A DNA stretch of 5,261 nt from Acidimicrobiaceae bacterium (lineage in GTDB: Bacteria > Actinomycetota > Acidimicrobiia > Acidimicrobiales > RAAP-2). The notes below the pieces were generated by a model. It saw nothing but the letters and a program-made list of their open reading frames with translations, searched no databases and was not told the DNA's origin. This document shows, one piece after another, positions 1 through 5,261 of this stretch. Positions within the stretch are counted from its first letter, which is position 1. Each line of letters begins with the position of its first letter. The stretch spans positions 5,602-10,862 of the forward strand of contig PKWA01000052.1 of the NCBI GenBank assembly GCA_003131665.1, in the 5' to 3' direction. The translations under genes were made by a program, and so were the position numbers.

Positions 1-1528
1 TCAAGAGGTTGTTGAAGTCGTGCGCGAGGTTGCTCGCCACTTGACCACGAATCTCCATTCGATGGGCGTGACGATTCTCGGACGCCATCTGTCGCTGGTC
101 CGTGACGTCGTCGACGAGGGTCAAGATTCCCCTGGCGACTTGATCGCTCGATGGCAAGAGGACTGCCGAGGCTGTCAGGTCGCGGCGTCGTTGACCGATC
201 TCCACGTCAAAGAAATCACGACCGATGGCGTCGGTGCCATGAAGTACGTCGGCCCAGAGTGAGCGCAGCGGTTGCCAAGCGGTCTCGGGAAAGCGCGGTT
301 CGAAGATCTCGCCGTCGCCGGTGTACTCGGGCCACGCGAATATTTTGCTGGCGGCGCGATTCCACCACTGAACTCGACTCCCGGCGTCAATTTCGACAAT
401 ACCCACGGGCGCCGTTTCCACGAGGGCCCGCCAGCGAGCTTCGCTGTTAAGAATTGTTCTACTCATTTCCGCGGCACCGAATGCGGTAGAGGCTGTCTGG
501 GCGAGCAGCGTCAATACCTCGACGTCCTCGGCGCTAAAGGCCGCGCCGGATCCGCGGCGAATCGCCACTACTCCTCGGGCCCGATCTCGGCGCTCGAGCA
601 CCGGGGCAACGAGCCAATCGTGTTCCGTCCACGGGACTGTCATGCCGGGGCGATAGATGGGCAGGAAGCCGAAACTCGACGCATTCTCGGCGCTGACGCT
701 CGTCGCGGATCTTCCTCGTTCGACGATCACTCGCGTCGGCGTGACTCGATCTGCTTCCAGTGAAACCATTGCGCCGTCCGCGCCAAAGACGCTCTGTGCG
801 CTCATCGCCACACTGGTCGCAATGTCGAGTTCGTTCGTCAACGAATTCACCGTGAACGAGGCCGCAATGAGTTGATGGAGTTGGCTGGCGATGTGCTGGG
901 TTCGTCGGACTGACTCACGAGCTTCTCGCCGTAACTGCAACCGCTCGAGCGCTTTGGAAGTGGTGGTGGCGATCTCCTCGGCCGCACGGATCTCGAATGG
1001 GCCAAAGCCCGGATGGGTCTCATCGGTGACAAAGGTGATGGCCCCGAAGGATCGGCTGTCCACACGAAGACCCACGACTACGCACCACGGATTGCCGGCG
1101 TCAGAGGTTGGGGGCCAGACTTCGGTCATTCCACTCGCGCACGCCCGCTCTGCGAGTTGGCCAGCGTCAGGCACCCGTGCGAGCAATGAGTGATAGCCGC
1201 TCTCCTCGCCTTCCGCGTCGCTCGTTGACGGATCTTTTGAGGAATGTCGCAGTGCCACTCTTCGAAGTTGGCCCTGGTCGCCCGCGAAGTTGACGCAGCA
1301 CCAGTCACTGAATGAAGGTACGGCGATGTCGAGCAGGGGGGTCAGGACGTTGTCGTAACCTCGACCAAGTCCGCCGCGCGGTCCCTCGGAGTCGACGAGT
1401 GCGGCCGCGTAGCGCCCAACCATTCGCAGGAGACGTGTGCGCTGGTCTCCATGGTTCTCAGTGGGTGAAACATCCTGAGATCTGATGTTCTCCCCACGGT
1501 CTTCGTTCACTTGAGACTTCGGAGTCAC
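1..1528 (-). CDS. GAF-GAF-PAS sensor histidine kinase, C-terminus beyond the window
   Basis: An uninterrupted frame runs from a GTG at 1528 to the left edge, giving 509 residues and no stop; the track of complete ORFs cannot show it because it is open-ended. There are no membrane segments or signal peptide, so it is probably a cytoplasmic sensor. Residues about 55-197 look like a GAF domain (DWCCVNF near 75-81, FGAITFVTDE at 161-170, then a helix ending in ALERLQLRREAR). Residues about 215-355 look like a second, more divergent GAF (GVVAIRRG at 319-326, FSAEDVEVLTLLAQ at 331-344). Residues about 365-480 form a PAS domain (LVETAPVGIVEID, WWNRAA, ending LTLVDDVTDQRQ). The last residues, VASNLAHDFNNLL, are a HisKA H-box of the HDFNN type, with H503 the predicted phosphorylation site. 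The ATPase domain, and any receiver domain, lie outside the window. It lies downstream of the EAL gene on the same strand, 126 bp away, so co-transcription is possible. The signal sensed is unknown. Confidence 0.9.
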   Translation of the reverse strand, partial: MTPKSQVNEDRGENIRSQDVSPTENHGDQRTRLLRMVGRYAAALVDSEGPRGGLGRGYDNVLTPLLDIAVPSFSDWCCVNFAGDQGQLRRVALRHSSKDPSTSDAEGEESGYHSLLARVPDAGQLAERACASGMTEVWPPTSDAGNPWCVVVGLRVDSRSFGAITFVTDETHPGFGPFEIRAAEEIATTTSKALERLQLRREARESVRRTQHIASQLHQLIAASFTVNSLTNELDIATSVAMSAQSVFGADGAMVSLEADRVTPTRVIVERGRSATSVSAENASSFGFLPIYRPGMTVPWTEHDWLVAPVLERRDRARGVVAIRRGSGAAFSAEDVEVLTLLAQTASTAFGAAEMSRTILNSEARWRALVETAPVGIVEIDAGSRVQWWNRAASKIFAWPEYTGDGEIFEPRFPETAWQPLRSLWADVLHGTDAIGRDFFDVEIGQRRRDLTASAVLLPSSDQVARGILTLVDDVTDQRQMASENRHAHRMEIRGQVASNLAHDFNNLL

Positions 1529-1534
1529 GAGACG

Positions 1535-1542
1535 TTCTTCCT
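1535..1542 (-). promoter_or_regulatory. Ribosome binding site supporting the GTG start of the histidine kinase
   Basis: On the minus strand this reads AGGAAGAA, six bases before the GTG at 1528. An in-frame stop lies a short way upstream (near 1589) and no ATG occurs in frame before codon 36. That later ATG (about 1423) has no comparable Shine-Dalgarno sequence. GTG 1528 is therefore the best start; a second GTG at 1510 is possible but has weaker support. Confidence 0.6.
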
Positions 1543-1577
1543 GTCCACTTTCAATACCTTGAGGATAAGCGAAGCAC

Positions 1578-1594
1578 TGTCATCAAGGATGACA
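1578..1594. repeat. Perfect 7+7 bp inverted repeat upstream of the histidine kinase gene
   Basis: TGTCATC, a three-base spacer AAG, then GATGACA form a perfect dyad. Its near edge is 50 bases upstream of the kinase start. No T-run follows on either strand, so it does not look like a terminator. It could be a transcription factor operator or a small hairpin in the leader between the EAL and kinase genes. The function is inferred from position only. Confidence 0.4.
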
Positions 1595-1640
1595 TCACAC
1601 TTTGCCCGCTAGGAACGAAAAGTGTGTCGTGTGGAAGGTA

Positions 1641-1661
1641 ACTCCGAGGTGACCTCAGAGT
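1641..1661 (-). other. Hairpin overlapping the stop codon of the EAL gene (weak terminator or processing element)
   Basis: ACTCCGAGG, loop TGA, CCTCAGAGT can pair as a nine-base stem with a single C-A mismatch in the middle. The stop codon of the EAL gene (1655-1657) sits within one arm. Downstream on the minus strand there is no immediate T-tract, only a TTTT run about 20 bases later, so it is not a standard intrinsic terminator. It may partly reduce read-through into the kinase gene or protect the mRNA end. Confidence 0.3.
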
Positions 1662-2479
1662 GGCCGACCGGAAAAGATAGCGAAGTCTTCTAAGAATTGA
1701 TCAATCTGTTCCGCCTCGCGCGGCGCGGAAAAGAGAAAGCCCTGGCCGAAGTGAATCTCCTTGACCTCGAGGCGCTGTCGCTGATCGATGTCTTCGATAC
1801 CCGACGCGACGATCAACAAGTTGAGCGTCTTGCCCAACTGCACGAGCGACTGCACGAGTTCGACATCTTGCGGCGACTTCGATATTCCGTTAATGAAATT
1901 GCGATCGAGTTTCACGATGTCAATTGGTATCTGTTCAAGTGTGGACAGTGGTGAGACGCCCGGCGTGAAATCATCGACCGCAATTCGAATACCAAGAGCC
2001 TTCAGCTGTTCGATCGTGTTCTTTGTTGACTCCCCGCCACGCAGTAACGATCCCTGCGAGAACTCCAGCACGAGCAGTGCCGGATCAAAGCGAGTCATGC
2101 GTAGCGCGCCACTCACGTCATCGACGAACGTCGCCGATTCAAGTTGCTTGACTGAGTTGTTCACCGACACCGCAAATCGGTAACCCCTCGCGTGCCAGTC
2201 GGCGCCTTGTTGACATGCCGTGTCGAGTGTCCACTTGCCGACCGCGCCGATCTGTCCGTTTCGCTCGAGTTCGGAAATAAACATCTCGGGCCCGACCACG
2301 CCGCGAAACGTCGTGCGCCATCGAATGAGTGCCTCCACGCCGACAAAGGCGTTTGATTGCAAATCAATTGTTGGTTGATACACCAGGAAAAATTCGTCGC
2401 GCGCTAACGCGTGAGAAAGTTCTTCGAAGAGAAAATCGATATCTTGTGGGGTTTCGAGAGAAGTCGATTCGTTCTCCAT
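1655..2479 (-). CDS. Stand-alone EAL-domain protein, probably catalytically impaired c-di-GMP phosphodiesterase homologue
   Basis: This 274-residue protein is essentially one EAL domain (about residues 16-265) with no GGDEF, sensor or membrane segment. Active family members linearise c-di-GMP to pGpG in the cytoplasm using two metal ions. Numbering from ATG 2479, the signature is E49-A-L-I-R-W. Other retained positions are N107 (VSVNNS), E139 (LVLEF), D169-D170 (VDDF), K190 (VKLDR), E229 and Q246 (FGQGFLFSAP). By alignment from memory with the RocR-type consensus, the ExTE motif reads EFSQ (second Glu is Q142). The AEGVE motif reads ASGIE (S226 replaces the Glu that binds the second metal or acts as base). 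The loop normally DDFGTGYSSL reads DDFTPGVSPL. The domain could therefore be a c-di-GMP receptor or protein-interaction module rather than an enzyme. A GTG directly before the ATG (2482) is an alternative start. It is divergent from the PilB gene, and the histidine kinase follows it. Confidence 0.93.
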   Translation of the reverse strand: MENESTSLETPQDIDFLFEELSHALARDEFFLVYQPTIDLQSNAFVGVEALIRWRTTFRGVVGPEMFISELERNGQIGAVGKWTLDTACQQGADWHARGYRFAVSVNNSVKQLESATFVDDVSGALRMTRFDPALLVLEFSQGSLLRGGESTKNTIEQLKALGIRIAVDDFTPGVSPLSTLEQIPIDIVKLDRNFINGISKSPQDVELVQSLVQLGKTLNLLIVASGIEDIDQRQRLEVKEIHFGQGFLFSAPREAEQIDQFLEDFAIFSGRPL

Positions 2480-2483
2480 CACG

Positions 2484-2492
2484 CCTCACCTT
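2484..2492 (-). promoter_or_regulatory. Ribosome binding site of the EAL gene
   Basis: The minus strand reads AAGGTGAGG here. Its AAGGTGA part ends six bases before ATG 2479 but only three bases before GTG 2482. This spacing favours the ATG as the start, giving 274 rather than 275 residues. Confidence 0.6.
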
Positions 2493-2528
2493 CCAAGGAT
2501 TTCACGCACTCGCGAACGCACTGGACAA

Positions 2529-2534
2529 ATTTTA
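2529..2534 (-). promoter_or_regulatory. Candidate -10 element for the EAL gene
   Basis: TAAAAT on the minus strand matches TATAAT at five of six positions. It would place a transcription start near 2522, giving a leader of about 40 bases before the EAL start. I see no good -35 hexamer at 16-18 bases, so the promoter would be activator-dependent, use another sigma factor, or be a chance match. Confidence 0.3.
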
Positions 2535-2582
2535 GCGTTCCGCGTTTGCGACACTATCAGTCTTGAACGAGATTGGCCACGA

Positions 2583-2597
2583 GACGTTGGCAACGTC
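2583..2597. repeat. 15-bp perfect dyad, candidate operator
   Basis: GACGTTG, one central base G, then CAACGTC form a perfect inverted repeat. It lies about 105-118 bases upstream of the EAL start and about 50 bases upstream of the candidate -10 element on that strand. This size and symmetry suit a dimeric DNA-binding regulator. No specific regulator is identifiable from the sequence. Confidence 0.4.
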
Positions 2598-2675
2598 CAT
2601 TCGGCATCTCGCGGTGGCCGCTCGGTGATGCCGTTCTCACACAGCGTTGCTCTCGACGGTTTCATCATTGTCGAG

Positions 2676-2737
2676 CGACGTGAACGTTACGACGTGGTCG
2701 TGTCGAACGCGCACACGTGTGGTCGATGGCGAACGTT
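2676..2737. repeat. Cluster of short direct repeats and a palindrome
   Basis: CGACGTG occurs twice with a 14-base period (2676-2682 and 2690-2696). GAACGTT occurs twice (2682-2688 and 2731-2737). Between the GAACGTT copies is the perfect ten-base palindrome CACACGTGTG (2712-2721). Some of this is expected by chance in GC-rich DNA, but the density in a shared promoter region is suggestive of regulator binding. Confidence 0.3.
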
Positions 2738-2795
2738 GATCATCATTACTAATTCTGACACCGCGAAACGCGTTGCGTGCAGAAAAAAAATGTCG

Positions 2796-2805
2796 CAATC
2801 GATTG
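2796..2805. repeat. Ten-base palindrome CAATCGATTG in the pilB upstream region
   Basis: CAATCGATTG is a perfect palindrome just after an A8 run and about 136 bases before the pilB start. It could be an operator half-site pair or chance; nothing else in the sequence decides this. Confidence 0.25.
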
Positions 2806-2941
2806 TTGTTAGAAAGTTGATACAAGCGAGTACATAAGCACGGTAAAGATTGAGTGTTGCATTGACGACCGTTTGGCAAATGATTCCAGGACCTCAATAC
2901 ATTGGTTATGACGACTTTTTTAAGTTAACTGCGAGGCGGAG

Positions 2942-4960
2942 ATGGAGTTTAAGAAGAGAGAGAGAAAGGCCCCACGCGTAAAACCGGGATCGCCAGCAGT
3001 GCTCAACGACGCCTCGAGGGACGTCGAGGACGGCGACTCCGCAACGGGCCGATTGAGTCCGTCGAGAGCGAAGGAACTTTCAGAGCTGAAATGGGCGTCG
3101 TTCAATTCGACCCAACCCGTCCCGGGAGCTACCGTCGTCACGCTTGACCAGGATTTCCCCGCGCCAATGGATGACGAGATCAAGTCACCGCGCGCTTCGC
3201 TTGGCGCGGAGGCGCTGAAATCTATGGCCGATGAACGCCCGCCCCCGACCGATCCCTCGGTCCCTCACGAGTCATCCGCCAAAGAAAGAGGGCGCCTGGG
3301 CGATCATCTCCTTGATCGACACCTCATCACGCAGTCCCAATTGGATCAAGCGCTCGCCGAGCAACGCGAGTCGGGTGAGAAACTGGGCAACGCTCTGGTG
3401 AGCATCGGCGCACTTGACGAGTTGGTCTTGGCCGACGTGTTGGGCTCATTCTTCGGTCTGGTCTCATTGAACCTGCGTCGCGAGAATATTGACCGCGATG
3501 CACTGTTGTTGATACCTGAAGAAGTAGCTCGAGAGAATCTGGTCGTCCCCGTCCGATTTGGAGAAGGGGGACTCCACGTCGCCGTGGCCGAACCAAGCGA
3601 CGAACTCTCGGCTCTCTTGGCACGCACGACTGGTCACTCGGTGCGTTTGATGATCGCTCCCTTGAGCGACATTCGCTGGGCCATCGACAGTAACTATCGA
3701 GCACTGGGTAACGTCGATCGACTCGTGCAGGCCTTCGAGGCGGTGGAAGAGGCGAGGAAGCGAAACGTTCACGGCGTTGAGGCGGAGATTCTCGGTGATA
3801 ACGCGCCGGTGGTTCAGGTCGTCGATCGTATCTTGACCCAGGCCATTCGCGACCGCGCGTCCGACGTGCACATCGAGCCCTCCGACGAAGACGTTCGCAT
3901 TCGTTTTCGAATCGACGGAGCGCTGACCGATGTCTTGAAGCTGCCGGCGGCCATCGGTCCGGTTCTGGTGAGCCGGATCAAAATCATGGCCAACATGAAT
4001 ATCGTCGAACGGCGACGTCCTCAAGATGGCCAGCTCACCATCACCATTGACGACAAACAAGTGGACGTTCGAGTCGCCACCGTTGCCACCATCATGGGCG
4101 AGAACTGCGTGATGCGTATTCTCGACAAGACCCGCTCGGTCTTGCGTTTGAGCGACTTGGGCATGCCGCCGGACACGCACTCGACGTATATGAAACTCGT
4201 CCGTGCTCCCTTTGGCATGGTGCTCTGTGCCGGACCGACGGGCAGTGGCAAGACGACGACCCTTTACTCAACGCTGGGCGAGGTTAGCGACTCCAAGCAG
4301 AACGTCATGACGATTGAGGACCCGGTGGAGTACGTCTTCCCCTCGATCAACCAGATCCAGACCAACGAGCAGGCGGGCCTCAATTTCGCCACCGGACTCA
4401 AATCGATTCTTCGCCAAGACCCTGACGTGATCCTGGTTGGAGAGATTAGGGACGTCGAGACCACGCGCGTCGCCGTGCAATCGGCGCTGACCGGCCACTT
4501 CGTGATCTCCTCGATGCACGCCACGGACTCGGTTTCGGCCCTCCACCGACTCTTGGACATGGGAATCGAGTCGTTTCTCATCGCGTCGTCGGTGCTCGGC
4601 GTCGTCGGTCAGCGACTGCTTCGCCGGATATGTCCGTCGTGCAAGACCACTTACACCTTGACCGAAGAAGAGCAGATCTTCTATGAACTCAGCGGTGGCC
4701 CCGAGAAAACGGTCTTCTATCGAGGTTCTGGCTGCAACTTTTGCAGCGACACCGGCTACAAGGACCGAATCGGCATCTACGAACTTCTCGTGATGACCCC
4801 AGAAATCAAGCGCTTGATCGTGGGTTGGGCCACGCAAGAAGAGCTTCGTGCGCTGGCCGTAAAGCAGGGAATGCGCACATTGCGCCAAGAAGCGATCAGT
4901 CTCGTCGCCCAGGACGTGACGTCAGTGGCCGAAGTCATAAGGAGCGTTTACACGTTATGA
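2942..4960 (+). CDS. pilB: Type IV pilus assembly ATPase PilB (GspE family) with MshEN c-di-GMP-binding domain
   Basis: This 672-residue hexameric cytoplasmic ATPase is predicted to drive pilin polymerisation. Residues 1-114 are a charged, Pro/Ser-rich, probably disordered extension. Residues 118-170 hold two tandem 24-residue MshEN motifs: RLGDHLL to Q141, a five-residue spacer, then KLGNALV to F170. The domain continues to about 255. The N2 domain includes SDVHIEP (307-313) and RFRIDG (321-326). The motor has Walker A GPTGSGKT (431-438, K437), Asp box TIEDPVEY (457-464), Walker B ILVGEIRD (497-504, E501) and the His box with H519 and H526. Cysteines C564/C567 and C598/C601 form the usual zinc site. 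All motor motifs are intact, so it should be active. Start ATG 2942 has GAGG at 2933-2936, five bases upstream. ATG 3224 would remove most of the extension but has a poorly spaced ribosome site. A GspE of a type II system is the alternative. It is translationally coupled to pilC. Confidence 0.95.
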   Translation: MEFKKRERKAPRVKPGSPAVLNDASRDVEDGDSATGRLSPSRAKELSELKWASFNSTQPVPGATVVTLDQDFPAPMDDEIKSPRASLGAEALKSMADERPPPTDPSVPHESSAKERGRLGDHLLDRHLITQSQLDQALAEQRESGEKLGNALVSIGALDELVLADVLGSFFGLVSLNLRRENIDRDALLLIPEEVARENLVVPVRFGEGGLHVAVAEPSDELSALLARTTGHSVRLMIAPLSDIRWAIDSNYRALGNVDRLVQAFEAVEEARKRNVHGVEAEILGDNAPVVQVVDRILTQAIRDRASDVHIEPSDEDVRIRFRIDGALTDVLKLPAAIGPVLVSRIKIMANMNIVERRRPQDGQLTITIDDKQVDVRVATVATIMGENCVMRILDKTRSVLRLSDLGMPPDTHSTYMKLVRAPFGMVLCAGPTGSGKTTTLYSTLGEVSDSKQNVMTIEDPVEYVFPSINQIQTNEQAGLNFATGLKSILRQDPDVILVGEIRDVETTRVAVQSALTGHFVISSMHATDSVSALHRLLDMGIESFLIASSVLGVVGQRLLRRICPSCKTTYTLTEEEQIFYELSGGPEKTVFYRGSGCNFCSDTGYKDRIGIYELLVMTPEIKRLIVGWATQEELRALAVKQGMRTLRQEAISLVAQDVTSVAEVIRSVYTL

Positions 4961-5261
4961 GTAAAACCAGTACCACCACGAAGTACCGCTACGAGGCGTT
5001 GGACGAAGACGGTGGCCGGACCAAGGGCGTCGAAGTCGCGACCTCGCTCAGCGCCGCGCATCAAGCCCTGATCGGGCGGGGACTTCAACCGATTGGCGTG
5101 AGCCGTCCGCGAAGCATCTTGAAGTTCGAGATCACCAAGAAAAAGGTGCCTCGAAAGGACGTCATGAACTTCTCTCGCCAACTGGCCGTCTTTATGAAGG
5201 CGGGCATCCCCATCATGGAATCACTGGAAATTATTGAGGATGAGACGTCAGAGAAGGTCCT
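4957..5261 (+). CDS. pilC: Type IV pilus inner-membrane platform protein PilC (GspF family), N-terminal part
   Basis: The frame starts at an ATG that overlaps the pilB stop as ATGA (4957-4960) and runs 101 codons to the right edge without a stop. AAGGAG at 4939-4944 lies 12 bases upstream, a slightly long spacing offset by likely translational coupling. Residues 10-49 show the family's N-terminal pattern (YRYEALDEDGGRTKG, then a helix and GLQPIGVS). From about residue 64 the first T2SSF domain begins (VPRKDVMNFSRQLAVFMKAG, then IPIMESLEII). PilC is a polytopic inner-membrane protein that contacts the assembly ATPase and organises the pilus machine; its membrane helices lie beyond this fragment. 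The pilB-pilC order is standard for type IV pilus operons. No pilT lies between them here. Confidence 0.93.
   Translation, partial: MSKTSTTTKYRYEALDEDGGRTKGVEVATSLSAAHQALIGRGLQPIGVSRPRSILKFEITKKKVPRKDVMNFSRQLAVFMKAGIPIMESLEIIEDETSEKV

Larger units (their letters stand above)
2480..2941. other. Divergent intergenic region between the EAL gene and pilB
   Basis: These 462 bases separate two divergent genes and must contain the promoters for both. The part from about 2740 to 2930 is visibly more AT-rich than the coding DNA, with an A8 run at 2783-2790 and a T6 run at 2916-2921. Short frames on both strands have no good ribosome sites and no recognisable protein motifs. Several short dyads and palindromes lie here and are listed separately where distinct; others are AACGCGTT at 2767-2774 and AGTTAACT at 2923-2930. 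For pilB, the only promoter-like pair I found is TTGGCA (2873-2878) with TACATT (2898-2903) at a poor 19-base spacing. I see no tRNA, mobile element or convincing riboswitch. Confidence 0.6.

Noticed and set aside
272..763. 163-codon plus-strand frame
   Set aside because: It lies antisense to the histidine kinase, whose GAF and PAS motifs are clear. The plus-strand translation shows no protein family features.
2625..2837. 70-codon plus-strand frame in the intergenic region
   Set aside because: It has no good ribosome site, no recognisable domain and a composition unlike the neighbouring genes. It crosses the palindrome-rich control region and is better explained as chance.
2817..2849. TTGATA as a -35 box for pilB
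   Set aside because: TTGATA at 2817-2822 is close to TTGACA, but no -10 hexamer appears at 16-18 bases; the nearest AT-rich match is 21 bases away.
2637..2897. 86-codon minus-strand frame in the intergenic region
   Set aside because: It has no plausible Shine-Dalgarno sequence or domain and covers the region that must hold the pilB promoter. Its residue composition looks random.
2741..2941. Possible c-di-GMP riboswitch in the pilB leader
   Set aside because: I looked for the conserved GEMM-type elements because of the c-di-GMP context. Only fragments such as CGGTAAAG occur, without the paired conserved segments and stems, so there is no support.
3464..4180. 238-codon minus-strand frame
   Set aside because: It is antisense to the conserved MshEN and N2 regions of pilB and has a His/Asp/Val-rich composition typical of a shadow frame.

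Overview
The window looks like chromosomal DNA from a moderately GC-rich bacterium (about 55-60% GC by eye). It carries a signalling cluster beside the start of a type IV pilus (or related type II secretion-like) assembly operon. The organism cannot be fixed from sequence alone. The GC content, one GTG start and the mix of cytoplasmic GAF/PAS kinase, stand-alone EAL protein and PilB/PilC would fit a non-mycelial actinobacterium such as an acidimicrobial lineage, but that is a weak inference.

Layout: (1) 1-1528, minus strand, the N-terminal 509 residues of a soluble GAF-GAF-PAS sensor histidine kinase. It runs off the left edge just after its phospho-acceptor H-box (AHDFNNLL). (2) 1529-1654, a 126-bp gap with a perfect 7+7 bp dyad and a hairpin that covers the stop codon of the next gene. 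(3) 1655-2479, minus strand, a bare EAL-domain protein that keeps most metal-binding residues but seems to have lost key catalytic glutamates. (4) 2480-2941, a 462-bp divergent intergenic region with several short dyads and palindromes and no convincing gene. (5) 2942-4960, plus strand, a complete PilB/GspE-family assembly ATPase with an N-terminal MshEN c-di-GMP-binding domain preceded by an unusual extension of about 115 residues. (6) 4957-5261, plus strand, the start of pilC (GspF family), overlapping pilB by an ATGA and cut by the right edge.

How the parts may work together: PilB powers polymerisation of pilin subunits and PilC is its inner-membrane platform partner. The MshEN domain predicts that PilB responds to c-di-GMP. 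The divergently transcribed EAL protein belongs to the family that degrades or senses c-di-GMP, and a multi-input histidine kinase lies downstream of it on the same strand. The simplest reading is a local c-di-GMP/phosphorelay control module next to a pilus operon. The most notable points are the probably inactive EAL domain and the extended N-terminus of PilB.
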